Assembly: GCA_965197795.1 (NCBI GenBank)
Contig: OZ240228.1
Location: 1,798,001-1,862,000 of the forward strand
Reading direction: 5' to 3'
Length of the DNA: 64,000 nucleotides
Source: WHTK01 sp965197795
GTDB lineage: Bacteria > Chloroflexota > Dehalococcoidia > DSTF01 > WHTK01
Every line of letters starts with the position of its first letter. Position 1 is the stretch's first letter. This document shows positions 26,013 to 35,393 of the stretch, piece by piece. The notes under the pieces were generated by a model, which was not told the origin of the DNA, ran no database searches, and was given only the letters and a program-made list of their open reading frames with translations. The translations under genes and the position numbers were made by a program.

Positions 26013-28607
26013 TTACTCGCGCAGCTTTGCCTTGAGCTCGTAGAGGCGCGTCAGCGCCTGCAGCGGGGTTAGCGCGTCGAGATCGATCTCGGCCAGCGCC
26101 GCCTCCACCTCGGAGGGCGTCATGGTCGCGAGCAGCGGCAGCTGTGGCACCGCAGCGCCGCGCTTCGACGGGCCCTCGTGGGCTGTCTCCTCCAGCGCCG
26201 CCAGCACCTCACGCGCCCGCTCGATCACCGGCGCTGGCATGCCCGCCAACTCGGCCACGTGAATGCCGTAGCTGCGGTCGGCGCCGCCGTCGACGATGCG
26301 GTGCAGGAAGACCACCGTACCGTCTTGCTCCGTGACGGCGACGCTCTGGTTGCGGACGCGCGGCAACGAGTCGGCCAGCGACGTCATCTCGTGGTAGTGC
26401 GTCGCGAACAGCGTCTTGGCGGCGCGCTGCGGCCGTGCGTGCAGGTACTCGACTACGGCCCGCGCGATGGCCAGGCCGTCGTAGGTGCTGGTGCCGCGGC
26501 CGACCTCGTCGAACAGCACCAGCGAGCGCCGCGTCGCGCCGCGCAGGATCGCCGCCGTCTCCAGCATCTCGACCATGAAGGTCGATTCGCCGCGCGAGAG
26601 GTCGTCCTGGGCGCCGATGCGGGTGAAGATGCGGTCGACCACGCCGATGCGCGCGCTCGAGGCCGGCACGAAGCTGCCGGCCTGCGCCAGCAGCACGATC
26701 AGCGCCACCTGCCGCAGGTAAGTCGACTTGCCGGCCATGTTCGGACCCGTCAGCACGACGACCTGCGCGCCGCCGCTCTCGAGCTGTGTATCGTTGGGCA
26801 CGAAGCGGCCTTCGCCCAGGCTGCGTTCCACCACCGGGTGGCGGCCGTTTCGGATAGCGATAACCTCACCCTCGTCGATCTGAGGGCGCACGTAGCCGTT
26901 GCGCGCCGCGGTCTCGGCCAGAGCGCTGTGGACGTCGATCTCGGCCACGCTGCGGGCCAACGAGCCCAGAACCTCGGAAGACGCCGCCATCTGGGCGCAG
27001 ACCTGCCGGAACAGCGCGCCCTCAAGCTCACCGATCGCTTCGCGCGCGCCCAGAATGCGCTCCTCCAGCTCCTTGAGTCGCGGTGTCGTGTAGCGCTCGG
27101 CGTTGACCAGCGTCTGCTTGCGCTGGTAGTCCTGCGGCACCAGGGCCTGGTTCGCCTTGCTGACCTCGAGGTAGTAGCCGAAGACGCGGTTGTAGGCGAC
27201 GCGCAAGCCACGGATGCCGCTGCGTTCGCGTTCTGCCGCCTCGAGCTCGGCCAGGGCCCGGCGCGCGTCGCCGGTGAGTTCGCGCGCCTCGTCCAGTTCG
27301 CGCGAAAAGCCCTCGCGGATGACGCCGCCGTCGCCGACCAGCGGCGCTGGGTCGTCGGCCAGTGCGGCGCGCAGCAAGGCTGAAGCCTCATCGCCCGCGC
27401 TCGCCTCTGTAGTCACGTCGTAGCCCTTTTTACACGCTTCGATTAGCCCTGAATATGCTTCGAGCCCTTTACGCAACCCCGCCAGGTCGCGCGGCAGCGC
27501 AGCGCCCGCGGTGATGCGCCCCAGGATGCGTTCGAGGTCCGGCATGTCGCGCAGCTGGTCACGCACCGCGCCACGGATCAGGGCCTCATTGAAGAACGAC
27601 TCGACTCGATCCAGCCGGGCATTGATCTCCGACGCGTCGACCAGTGGCTGGCCGAGCCACCGCGTCAGCGCGCGTGAGCCCATCGCCGTGCGCGTCGCAT
27701 CCACCGCTTCGATTAAGCTGCCACGCCGGCCGCCCTCACGCGTCGAGGCGAACAGCTCGAGGTGACGTCGCGCGCTAGCGTCCAGCACCAGGTAGCGCGC
27801 CGGATTGTAGACGCGGAGGTCGCGCAGGTTGGCCAGCGCCGCCTTCTGGTTGTCGCCCAGGTAGGCCAGGACGGCACCGGCAGCCGCCGTCGCCCCCGCC
27901 ATACCGCGCAGCCCGTATCCCTCCAACGACGCAACTCCGAAGTGCTCCTGAAGCCGTCCTGCGGCCTCGTCGGGATGAAACAGGCGCGTGTCCAGCGGCG
28001 TGCGCGGCGATTCGTAGGGCGCCGGCAGGTCTACGCCTTCTGGCAGCAGCAACTCGGCAGGCGCCAAGCGCGCCAGCTCGGTCGCGAGGTCGGCGTCGCT
28101 CAGCTCGGTCGCGGCGAACTCGCCCGTCGTTATGTCGATATAAGCCAGGCCGTGCCGCACGTCGGCTCGCCCTGAGCCCGAAGGGGCGGGCGCCACGGCG
28201 GCGAGGTAGTTGTTCGCGGCACCGCCAAGCAGCTCCTCCTCGACCACCGTGCCCGGCGTCACGACCCGCGTCACTTCGCGTGAGACGAGGTCGCGGCCAG
28301 CACGCTTGGCCTTGCCGGTGCCCTGTTTGCCGCCGGCCGGGTCGAGTTGCTCGCAGATCGCCACTTTGTAGCCGCGGCCGACCAGCTTCTTGAGGTGCGC
28401 CTGCAGCGCGTGATGCGGCACCCCGGCCAGCGGCACGCGCAGGTCCTTGCCCATCGGCTTGGAGGTCAGTGTGATCTCGAGCTCGTGCGCCACTAGCTTG
28501 GCGTCGTCGTCGAAGGTCTCGTAGAAGTCGCCAAGCCGGAAGAAGACGATCGCGTTGGGAAAGCGGCGCTTGACGTCGAGATACTGGCGGCGGATCGGCG
28601 TGGTCAC
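26013..28607 (-). CDS. mutS: DNA mismatch repair protein MutS
   Basis: The protein begins TTPIRRQYLDVKRRFPNAIV with the mismatch-recognition FFRLGDFYETF motif, which fits the usual MutS N-terminus. I prefer the GTG at 28607, which follows GAGGGG, over in-frame ATGs at 28628 and 28667. It has the connector, lever and clamp regions and an ABC-type ATPase in the last third: Walker A GPNMAGKSTYLRQ, signature ERGEST-like LSRGESTFMVEM and Walker B SLVLFDEVGRGTS. MutS binds base mismatches and recruits MutL. The length (864 residues) is normal. The connector domain contains a short extra segment (APAPSGSGRADVRHG) not usual in the family. The frame is intact. Confidence 0.97.
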   Translation of the reverse strand: MTTPIRRQYLDVKRRFPNAIVFFRLGDFYETFDDDAKLVAHELEITLTSKPMGKDLRVPLAGVPHHALQAHLKKLVGRGYKVAICEQLDPAGGKQGTGKAKRAGRDLVSREVTRVVTPGTVVEEELLGGAANNYLAAVAPAPSGSGRADVRHGLAYIDITTGEFAATELSDADLATELARLAPAELLLPEGVDLPAPYESPRTPLDTRLFHPDEAAGRLQEHFGVASLEGYGLRGMAGATAAAGAVLAYLGDNQKAALANLRDLRVYNPARYLVLDASARRHLELFASTREGGRRGSLIEAVDATRTAMGSRALTRWLGQPLVDASEINARLDRVESFFNEALIRGAVRDQLRDMPDLERILGRITAGAALPRDLAGLRKGLEAYSGLIEACKKGYDVTTEASAGDEASALLRAALADDPAPLVGDGGVIREGFSRELDEARELTGDARRALAELEAAERERSGIRGLRVAYNRVFGYYLEVSKANQALVPQDYQRKQTLVNAERYTTPRLKELEERILGAREAIGELEGALFRQVCAQMAASSEVLGSLARSVAEIDVHSALAETAARNGYVRPQIDEGEVIAIRNGRHPVVERSLGEGRFVPNDTQLESGGAQVVVLTGPNMAGKSTYLRQVALIVLLAQAGSFVPASSARIGVVDRIFTRIGAQDDLSRGESTFMVEMLETAAILRGATRRSLVLFDEVGRGTSTYDGLAIARAVVEYLHARPQRAAKTLFATHYHEMTSLADSLPRVRNQSVAVTEQDGTVVFLHRIVDGGADRSYGIHVAELAGMPAPVIERAREVLAALEETAHEGPSKRGAAVPQLPLLATMTPSEVEAALAEIDLDALTPLQALTRLYELKAKLRE

Positions 28608-28713
28608 GTGACCCGTCCCCTCGCCCATCTGCCGGGCATACGGACATACGGGGGGTGGGCGGTTCACGAGGACATCTTAGCCCCAGAGAACAGGGCCTGC
28701 CAGCGCGGAAGGC

Positions 28714-30621
28714 CTAGTCGTAGGCGGCGGGTTGCACCGAGATCAACTCCGGCGCCGGGCCGCTGCCGGACGGGAAGCGGTCGACCACCTTGATCACGTC
28801 CGGCAGCAGCTCGTGACAGACGAAGCAGTCGAGGCAGGGGCCGTCGCTGGCGCCGGTGACGGCGTTGAGACAGGTCTCCGTAGCACGCGCCACGGCCGAG
28901 GCGTGCTCCGGGCGCTGCGCCGCTTCGCGGTCGACCTCGTAGCGCGTCAGGCCCTTGCAGACCCTGGCGCGGCAGCGGCGCTCGAAGATGTGCTCGTTGA
29001 CCTCATCGGCGAATGAGTCGATGGCGTTCATGATGATCGAGGGCGCGAACTGGCCGTGGAAGCAGTTGGAGTAGCGCAGCGTCTCGGCCAGAAGGCGGAA
29101 CTTCGGGATGTCGGACTCGCGACCGCCGCCGTTCTTGATGCGCCGCAGCATCTCGACCATGCGCTGGGTGCCGCCGTGACAGGTGGTGCAGCGCCCGCAC
29201 GATTCGTCCTCGATGAACCACTCGAACTGCGTCGCGAGGTCGATGATGCAGGCGCGCTCGTCGAGGAAGACGAAGCCGCCGCCGCCGACGCCGACGGCGT
29301 TGCCCTCGCGGAAGCTCTCGGGCTCGATGCCGAAGTCGAGCGCGCGCTCATTGACGATGCCAAGCAGCGGACCGCCCGGCTGCAGCGCCTTGAAGCGATG
29401 GCCCGGCTGAGGCCCGCCGGCGCAGACCTCGTAGGCTTCGCGCACGCTGATGCCGAAGGGCAGCTCGAAGCAGCCAACGCGGTTGACGTGGCCGGAGACG
29501 GTGAACATCATCGTGCCCGGGTTGCGCTCGGTGCCTACCTCGGCGAACTTCTCGACGCCGACGCGCATGCAGTGGGCGGCGCCGTGGAAGCTCTGGACGT
29601 TGTTGACGTTGCTGCCCTGGCCGAAGACGCCGGAGGCGGCCGGGAACGGAGGGCGGATCTTGGGCATGCCGCGGGCGTCCTCCACCGATGCGATCAGGCC
29701 GGACTCCTCGCCGCAGACGTAGCTGCCGGCTCCGCGCAGGACTTTGAGGTCGAACGCGAAGTCGCTACCGAGCACGCTTTCGCCGAGCACGCCACGCTGG
29801 CGCGCCTGATCCACGGCACGCTGCATACGCTCGAAGGCCAGTGGGTACTCCTCGCGGACGTAGACGTAGCCGAGGTGGGCGCCGCAGGCGTAGCCGCCGA
29901 TGATCATGCCCTCGATCAGTGCGTGGGGGTCGTTCTCCATCGTCATGCGGTTGACCCAGGCGCCCGGGTCGCCCTCGTCCGCGTTGCAGACCATCGTCTT
30001 CGGCGTCGCGGGCGAGGTGCGCAGGAAGTCCCATTTGCGGCCCGTCGGGAAGAAGCCGCCGCTGCGACCGCTGAGCTTCGATCCGGAGACCTCGGCGATG
30101 ACCTCTTCCGGCGTCATGCCCAGGGATCGGCTGAGCCCGGTGTAAGCGTCGCGCGCTATGAAGTCGTCGATCTGGTCCGGGTCGGCGAAGCCCATGTCGG
30201 CCATGAGGCCGCGACGCTGGACCGCCCACCAGGCGTGGTCCTGCATCGGCTCGACGTCGTCGCGGTAGCCGCCCAATGCGCCGATCGCCCAGCGGTTGGC
30301 CGCCTCGTCCTTGACGACGACCGACTCGACGAACTCAGCGGCTTCTTCGGCCTTGACCGGACCGTAGACGATGACCGAACGGTCCGGCTTCGAGACGACG
30401 ACGACCGGGTTGGCGAAGGACATGCCGTTGCCGCCGACCTGGTCGACGTCGGCGTCGGCATTCGCCTGCTTGACAGCGTCACGAAGGGCGTCCAGAGACG
30501 CTTGAGCCCCCACGGCGATGCTCGACGTGTCGATACAGACGGCGAGGCGCGGCCTGGCGTCGCCGTCGATGCGCTTGCCGGCCTCTTCTGCCGCGTCGAA
30601 CAGCTCGCGATAGGTCGGCAT
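28714..30621 (-). CDS. nuoF: NADH-quinone oxidoreductase subunit F-like protein (NuoF/HndC type)
   Basis: The 635-residue protein binds NADH, FMN and a 4Fe-4S cluster, passing electrons from NADH. It carries FMN/NADH motifs (SGRSGGFFPTGRKWDFLR, CNADEGDPGAWVNR, GAGSYVCGEESGLIASVE), an SLBB region and the cluster motif ESCGRCTTCHGG with a later Cys near RYSNCFHGQ. Residues 1-110 form a thioredoxin-like 2Fe-2S domain that has lost most of its Cys ligands (one Cys, AVCIDTSS). The C-terminus, where relatives have a two-cluster ferredoxin, has an altered Cys pattern (CRARVCKG, then CLDCFVCHELLP). nuoE overlaps it at 30621. nuoG is not adjacent; mutS follows. Confidence 0.9.
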   Translation of the reverse strand: MPTYRELFDAAEEAGKRIDGDARPRLAVCIDTSSIAVGAQASLDALRDAVKQANADADVDQVGGNGMSFANPVVVVSKPDRSVIVYGPVKAEEAAEFVESVVVKDEAANRWAIGALGGYRDDVEPMQDHAWWAVQRRGLMADMGFADPDQIDDFIARDAYTGLSRSLGMTPEEVIAEVSGSKLSGRSGGFFPTGRKWDFLRTSPATPKTMVCNADEGDPGAWVNRMTMENDPHALIEGMIIGGYACGAHLGYVYVREEYPLAFERMQRAVDQARQRGVLGESVLGSDFAFDLKVLRGAGSYVCGEESGLIASVEDARGMPKIRPPFPAASGVFGQGSNVNNVQSFHGAAHCMRVGVEKFAEVGTERNPGTMMFTVSGHVNRVGCFELPFGISVREAYEVCAGGPQPGHRFKALQPGGPLLGIVNERALDFGIEPESFREGNAVGVGGGGFVFLDERACIIDLATQFEWFIEDESCGRCTTCHGGTQRMVEMLRRIKNGGGRESDIPKFRLLAETLRYSNCFHGQFAPSIIMNAIDSFADEVNEHIFERRCRARVCKGLTRYEVDREAAQRPEHASAVARATETCLNAVTGASDGPCLDCFVCHELLPDVIKVVDRFPSGSGPAPELISVQPAAYD

Positions 30622-31121
30622 CAGGGCTTCTCGCCGTTCTGCAGCTGCTTCACGAGCTCAACCGTGCCGGCGGCGGTCAGCGGCCCGACGACAACGCCGT
30701 TCACCCAGACCTGGGGCGCGTTGTCGCAGGTGCCGTTGCACTGGCCCATGTGCAGGCCGAGCTGGTTGTCGCCCGTGTTGCCGCCCATGGCGCAACCGGT
30801 CAGCGTCTCGAGCACGGTGCGGACGTTCTCGCCGCCCTTGATGTAGCAGGCCGGGCCGCTGCACCAGGAGATCGTAGTCTCGGCCGGTGGCGTCTCGCGG
30901 AACTCGGAGTAGAAGGTCAGCGCGCCGTAGACGCGGGCCTGCGAGAGACGCAGATGCTGCGCGACTGCCGGGATGGCGTCTCTCGGGACGTAGCCATTGT
31001 GGTGCTGGATGCGATGCAGGGCCTCCAGCATGTCGCCTTCACCCGGCGCCAGGCCCTCGAGAAGGCTCCGTACCTCGAGGATCGCCTCGGTCGGCTGGAC
31101 GGCGCCCCAGTAGCTGGTCAT
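30621..31121 (-). CDS. nuoE: NADH-quinone oxidoreductase subunit E
   Basis: The 166-residue protein starts at the ATG at 31121 (MTSYWGAVQPTEAILEV); upstream in-frame starts would add sequence unlike the family. It has the NuoE helical bundle (LEALHRIQHHNGYVPRDAI, LRLSQARVYGALTFYSEFR) and a thioredoxin-like 2Fe-2S domain with the four ligands in WCSGPACYIKGG and GQCNGTCDNAPQ. It passes electrons from FMN in NuoF to the N1a cluster. Its stop overlaps the nuoF start (TGATG type), so the pair is translationally coupled. The rest of complex I is encoded 9-18 kb to the right. Confidence 0.92.
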   Translation of the reverse strand: MTSYWGAVQPTEAILEVRSLLEGLAPGEGDMLEALHRIQHHNGYVPRDAIPAVAQHLRLSQARVYGALTFYSEFRETPPAETTISWCSGPACYIKGGENVRTVLETLTGCAMGGNTGDNQLGLHMGQCNGTCDNAPQVWVNGVVVGPLTAAGTVELVKQLQNGEKP

Positions 31122-31294
31122 CGTGGGGCCACTATACGAAGCGGGATGTGTTGGGTAAAGGCAGTGCCAGCTCCGCTTATCAAGGATCTGGTGATTTCGA
31201 GTTCTAATCAAGAAACAGCGTGGTTTGGTCTTGGATGTTGCCATCAGACCAGAGAACTTGATGGAATCGAAATCGGACCAATGAGTGACGCGAA

Positions 31295-32196
31295 TCAGGT
31301 CCAAGCATGCTGAGTCGGACTCCAAGTCCCTCTTGCAGAGCCCGAAAGAAGCGGATCAATGAAGGGGCGAACGAATTCGAGAGCTTCTTCCAAGGTCGCT
31401 AAGTCGGGAAGAAAGGACCGTGATGCCTCAGCCGCGTATCCTCGCTGCCACATTTCCTGATCAGGTACGCCAAATGTTTTGGGCAACTTCAGCCCCCGCC
31501 TCTGCTCTTGGGTATTGAGGACCATAGCCTGCTCCACCGCATCTACGGATGCCCCACGAATGATGCACACGAGGTCGACGAGATCCTTGTACCTAGTGGA
31601 CGGATTCTCCCCCGAACCATGCCTCTCGTACATCGCTGCCACTTTGTCGGCGATGTGATCAACTAGCGGATAGACACGATATCCGTGCTGCTCTACATCA
31701 GGCATTCCCACCCGAGCAAGGGCGGGTACATCGTCGGGCTCACCCGTCATTGCTACGCTTTGGCCTACGAGATCAACATGAAATTGGACCCAGGGACTCG
31801 ATCCAACAATCGCGGTGACGGCGATACGTAAGCGATCATCGCCGAGGTCCACAGCTGGGCCAAGCTCAAACTGAAACCAATCCCCGATGTCCCTGCTGGC
31901 GGCGTCTCTTAACTGAGCTTCCGCCACCTCGAGGGGTGTTTCACCATAAAGATCTAAGTTTTTGTCGCCCGGAGGTTGAGGTCGCGCGCCAAAAGAGCCA
32001 CAGCCCCCTTCACGAGCCAGCCGTCATCAATAAGGTAAAGACGTTCGAGAAGACGATCGTAGGCGATCTGGCGATGGAGTTGCTCCCAAGTCCATTTGCC
32101 CTCTGCTGCTATTGTCTTGAGCTTGTCACTTAGAGCTCTTCTAAACGCGCCAAGTGTTGCATATGACGATGAATCCTTCATAATCTTATGCTTCAT
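31295..32196 (-). CDS. AbiEii-type nucleotidyltransferase toxin, one frame break
   Basis: This is the toxin half of a type IV AbiE toxin-antitoxin pair. The N-terminal fragment (about 32196-31954; KHKIMKDSSSYATLGAFRRAL, LHRQIAYDRLLERLYLID, WLVKGAVALLARDLNLRATK) ends at a frame break at an A run near 31962. One extra A gives ATKNLDLYGETPLEVAEAQL and joins the C-terminal fragment to the stop at 31295. Key features are the GxxALxxR-like GAVALLARDLN and the downstream TRYKDLVDL, matching the family's conserved Lys/Asp segment. AbiEii family proteins modify RNA or tRNA and arrest growth. The antitoxin gene abuts it upstream. One missing A is needed, so expression as one protein is doubtful as written. 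Confidence 0.7.
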
Positions 32197-32903
32197 CCTC
32201 TGCAGGTACTGAAGACACGTCTGAAGTTCCCTGTCGGGCCTGGGTGAGCCAATGGGGACCATCACTGTTTTCCGTAAGCTCTAGCAGCCATCGAAGCACC
32301 GCCAGTCCGTTATTGCGGCGAAAACCATGGCTCAACGCGTGCGACGCTAGAGGGCGAACGAATTCTGCGGGCTCCTCGATTGATCCTCTGATCGCATCAG
32401 TGATTACCTCAGCCACAGCATCTGGTTCCTCCTGATCGTAAAGAAGATCGGATACGAGTCGCGAAGGCCTGGTTATCAGAAGACCGCTCACCTTCCTGCA
32501 GTCTTCGTTTTTGATGGCTCTTTGATGAATGCGTACGTCTCGGCGTCTCGACTGTCTTCTTCTCAAGAGTGAATTCGTGGCGATCAGCCGTGAAATCCCC
32601 GATGCCGTATACGGATGCAGCTGACCGGTGTGAGATCACGCCCTGTTTTGGCGTTCGAGCCCAGGCCGGGGTCTGGGGAGCAAGCTGAATCCAAGCTGCC
32701 CGGAGTTCGATATGGTCAGGATTGGGTGTTCCGTGAAGCCTATAAACTCCATGAGACACCCGCTCAAGGAATCCGCCTCTTGCCATTAGATGATTCAGGG
32801 TAGAGGGAGATATGCCTGCCTTTTTTGCTTGGGAACGAGTAATTAGGCCCCATTGATCTTCAGCGATTTCACTGAGACGACTTTATATAGACGCTTGTAC
32901 CAT
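32186..32903 (-). pseudogene. AbiEi-family antitoxin, in-frame stop and frame break
   Basis: The protein opens at an ATG (32903) as MVQASI, meets TAA at 32883-32885, and then continues in the same frame with SRLSEIAEDQWGLITRSQAK, a typical AbiEi N-terminal winged-helix opening. It proceeds through MARGGFLERVSHGVYRL, VISHRSAASVYGIGD and HEFTLEK, then shifts frame near 32545 into RRQSRRRDVRIHQRAI and VSGLLITRPSRLVSDLLYD, ending at 32186. AbiEi represses its own promoter and neutralises the AbiEii toxin. With two lesions here and one in the toxin, the pair looks decayed. Two operator-like repeats lie directly upstream (32934-33018). The region is less GC-rich than its surroundings. Confidence 0.7.
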
Positions 32904-32933
32904 ATGCTGCACTATATGCTAAATCAGGCATAG

Positions 32934-33018
32934 TTTGAAGTACATTACCAATATTGCTACTGCAAACTATGCTACCTCTCACATGTTTCGAAGTATTACC
33001 ACAACTTAGTACTGCAAA
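32934..33018 (-). promoter_or_regulatory. Two operator-like repeats upstream of the AbiE antitoxin gene
   Basis: Copy 1 (32934-32966) runs TTTGAAGTA...TACTGCAAA and copy 2 (32986-33018) runs TTTCGAAGTA...TACTGCAAA; each has nearly inverted arms, and the two copies also share ATTACCA inside. AbiEi antitoxins of known systems bind paired inverted repeats in their promoter, so these fit as the operator. A separate inverted pair, GCATAGTTTG / CAAACTATGC, overlaps copy 1. Confidence 0.65.
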
Positions 33019-33076
33019 GATCTTGTCACCACCATCAGCCGTAGGCCGGCACGCCGTGGGCGCTGGAAGGCACCTG

Positions 33077-34051
33077 CTATTGAATCTTGACGATGACCCG
33101 ACCGGCGCCGCCCCGCTCGACTCGCGCGTGGGCGTCCGCTGTCTCGTTCAGCGCATACGTCGCCCCGACCGGGAGCCCGACCCAGCGCTGCTCGGCAGCC
33201 GCCGTCAATACATGCGCGGCCTCCCGCTTGGAGTGGATCGGGAAGTCGTCGCTGCCGAGAAAGTGGAGGCTTATGTTCTTGAATACGAGCGGCCACAAGG
33301 GAATCGAAGGTGTCGCGGTGTCGCTGGCGTAGACGGCTATCGAGCCTGCCTGGCCCAGCACTTTCTCATCGAGCTCGATATTGGCGCCGAAAGCAACCTC
33401 GACGACGTGGTCTACGCCTCCAGGCGCGATGCTCAAGACTTGATCGACCAAATCGCTACCGGGAAGCAGAACGTGATCCGCCCCGGCCTCGCGGGCCACG
33501 GCGACATCCTGGGGCTTTCGAACCACCGCGACGACCCGCGCCCCGGCGCGCTTGGCCAGGAGGACCGCAATCGAGCCCACTGCTCCAGCGGCTCCCTGCA
33601 CCAGAACAGCTTTACCAGACAGCGGTGCACCAGCTTGCACGGCGCGATGGGCCGTGATCCCGGGAATGCCGAGCAGGGCACCCTGTTCAAATGTGACGTT
33701 ATCCGGCAAGAGCACTATGTTCTCAACCGACAGGCTGCAGTACTCCGCGGCGGTACCGAAGGCCCGGTAGCTCTGCGCTCCGAAGCACCAGACTCGTGCT
33801 CCAAGCCAGTCAGTCGAGGTGCCTGATCCGACCTTATCAACAACGCCTGCACCGTCGCTATGCGGCACGATGCGGGGAAACGGCAAGCCCAGCGCGAAGG
33901 TGTTCTGCCGTTTCTTAACATCCCCCGGATTAACGCCGGATACCTGAACTCGGATTCTTACCTCACCCGGCGCCGGCTCGATTGCCGGCATTTCGCCGTA
34001 CTCGAGGACGTCGTGTGGTGATCCGGCGCGTTCGTACCAGCAGGCCCTCAT
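33077..34051 (-). CDS. NADPH:quinone reductase-like (MDR family) oxidoreductase
   Basis: The 324-residue protein belongs to the medium-chain dehydrogenase/reductase superfamily. It has the N-terminal GroES-like part (APGEVRIRVQVSGVNPGDVK, VPHSDGAGVVDKVGSG) and the Rossmann motif VLVQGAAGAVGSIAV. Zinc-ligand Cys residues of alcohol dehydrogenases are absent, so it fits the zinc-free quinone oxidoreductase group. It likely reduces quinones or enones with NADPH. The frame is intact. It is divergent from the AbiE region's operator side and lies just downstream of the M20 peptidase gene on the same strand. Confidence 0.9.
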   Translation of the reverse strand: MRACWYERAGSPHDVLEYGEMPAIEPAPGEVRIRVQVSGVNPGDVKKRQNTFALGLPFPRIVPHSDGAGVVDKVGSGTSTDWLGARVWCFGAQSYRAFGTAAEYCSLSVENIVLLPDNVTFEQGALLGIPGITAHRAVQAGAPLSGKAVLVQGAAGAVGSIAVLLAKRAGARVVAVVRKPQDVAVAREAGADHVLLPGSDLVDQVLSIAPGGVDHVVEVAFGANIELDEKVLGQAGSIAVYASDTATPSIPLWPLVFKNISLHFLGSDDFPIHSKREAAHVLTAAAEQRWVGLPVGATYALNETADAHARVERGGAGRVIVKIQ

Positions 34052-34060
34052 TCGCCGTGA

Positions 34061-35365
34061 TCAGGCGACGCAGAGGCGCTCGACGACGCGATACATGACC
34101 TCGACGCCGCGACGCAGGTTGACCAGCGATATGCGCTCGTTGTTGCCGTGCATGCCGCCCTGCTCTTCCGGCGCCAGCAGCATCGGCACGAAGCCGTAGG
34201 CCGGCACGCCGAGCCGGCGGAAAGCGCGCGAGTCCGTGAAACCGGCGGTGACGCGCGGCAGCAACGCGGCTTCCGGCATGACCTCGCTGCAAACCTGCTT
34301 GATCACGTCGTGCAGTTCGGTGTCGGGCGGCGAGGCTGGGCTCTCGGAGGCAAAAGTCCGCTCGATTTCGACCCGCGGGTCGTCGATGACCTTGCGCAGC
34401 TCTTTGATAAAGCGCTCGTGCTCGTAGCCGGGAACCAGGCGGCAGTCCAGCGTTGCAGACGCCGTAGCGGGGATGACGTTGTGCTTGACGCCGGTCTGCA
34501 GTCCCGTGGCGCTGATCGTGTTGCTCAGCACGGTCCGCAGCGTGCGATAGCGGCCGGCGATCTGCTCCGGGGTCATCGCCGCGGGGTCCTGGTCTATGTA
34601 GCCCTCGACGAAGGCAACCTGCAGCGATTCAGCGACCGGCCCCGTCATGAGGTAAGGCCGCTGCCAGGCCTGCACGCGATGCATGGCGCGCACCATACGG
34701 TCCAGCACGTTGTCATCGTGCGGCGCGGAGCCGTGGCCGGGCTTGCCGGTGGCGCGCAGGGTGAGCCAGAGCGGGCTCTTCTCGGCCATCGAGACGCCGA
34801 AGAGCGGCCGTTCTGAGCCCAGGTACGTCTCAGCGCCGTAGCCGCCCTCGTTCAGCACGAAGCTGGCGTCCAGCAAGTCCGGGTGCTCCCGGTCGAGCCA
34901 CTCGACGCCGTAGTCGGAGCCGGCCTCCTCGTCCGCGACGGCGAGGAAGCGCACCGGGCGCCGTAATTGCGCGTCGCGGCGCTTCAGCGTCAGCACGGTC
35001 AGCAGCTCGAGGACACCCATGCCTTTCATGTCGAGCGCGCCACGGCCCCAGACGTAGCCGTCTTTGATCTCGCCCGCGAAAGGGTCGACGCTCCACTGCT
35101 CGGCCTCGACCGGGACCACGTCCGTGTGGTTGAGCAGGATCAGCGGCTTCTGGTCGCCCTGGGCAGGGAGGTCTGCGACCAGGTTGGCACGGCCCGGCGC
35201 CGAGATCAGCTTGCGCGATTCGATGCCTTCGGCGGCCAGCAGCCCGGCCAGGAAGTCGGCGGCCAGCTCTTCGTTGCCGGGCGGGTTCGTCGTGTTGATG
35301 CGGATATAGCGCTGCAGCAGGTCCACGGCTTCCGCGGCAACGCCGTCCCAGTTGATGTTCGCCAT
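34061..35365 (-). CDS. M20 family metallopeptidase (ArgE/DapE/CPG2-like)
   Basis: I placed the start at the ATG at 35365 (MANINWDGVAAEAVDLLQRY). The 434-residue protein has the M20 metal site: HTDVVPVEAEQW, then GRGALDMKGMG with the bridging Asp, and DEEAGSDYGVEW with the catalytic Glu, plus a late SRAFRRLGVPAYGFVP. These enzymes use two zinc ions to hydrolyse amide bonds in peptides or acylated amino acids. The dimerisation domain is present in the middle (GHGSAPHDDNVLDRM). The HicA-like gene lies 28 bases upstream on the same strand. The substrate is unknown. Confidence 0.92.
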   Translation of the reverse strand: MANINWDGVAAEAVDLLQRYIRINTTNPPGNEELAADFLAGLLAAEGIESRKLISAPGRANLVADLPAQGDQKPLILLNHTDVVPVEAEQWSVDPFAGEIKDGYVWGRGALDMKGMGVLELLTVLTLKRRDAQLRRPVRFLAVADEEAGSDYGVEWLDREHPDLLDASFVLNEGGYGAETYLGSERPLFGVSMAEKSPLWLTLRATGKPGHGSAPHDDNVLDRMVRAMHRVQAWQRPYLMTGPVAESLQVAFVEGYIDQDPAAMTPEQIAGRYRTLRTVLSNTISATGLQTGVKHNVIPATASATLDCRLVPGYEHERFIKELRKVIDDPRVEIERTFASESPASPPDTELHDVIKQVCSEVMPEAALLPRVTAGFTDSRAFRRLGVPAYGFVPMLLAPEEQGGMHGNNERISLVNLRRGVEVMYRVVERLCVA

Positions 35366-35393
35366 GGCGCCTAATTCTCGCACAGCGAGAGCC

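Noticed and set aside
29056..30846. A long open frame of almost 600 codons antisense to nuoF-nuoE
   Set aside because: It is the GC-driven shadow of the real genes; its translation has no recognisable motifs and an unnatural composition.
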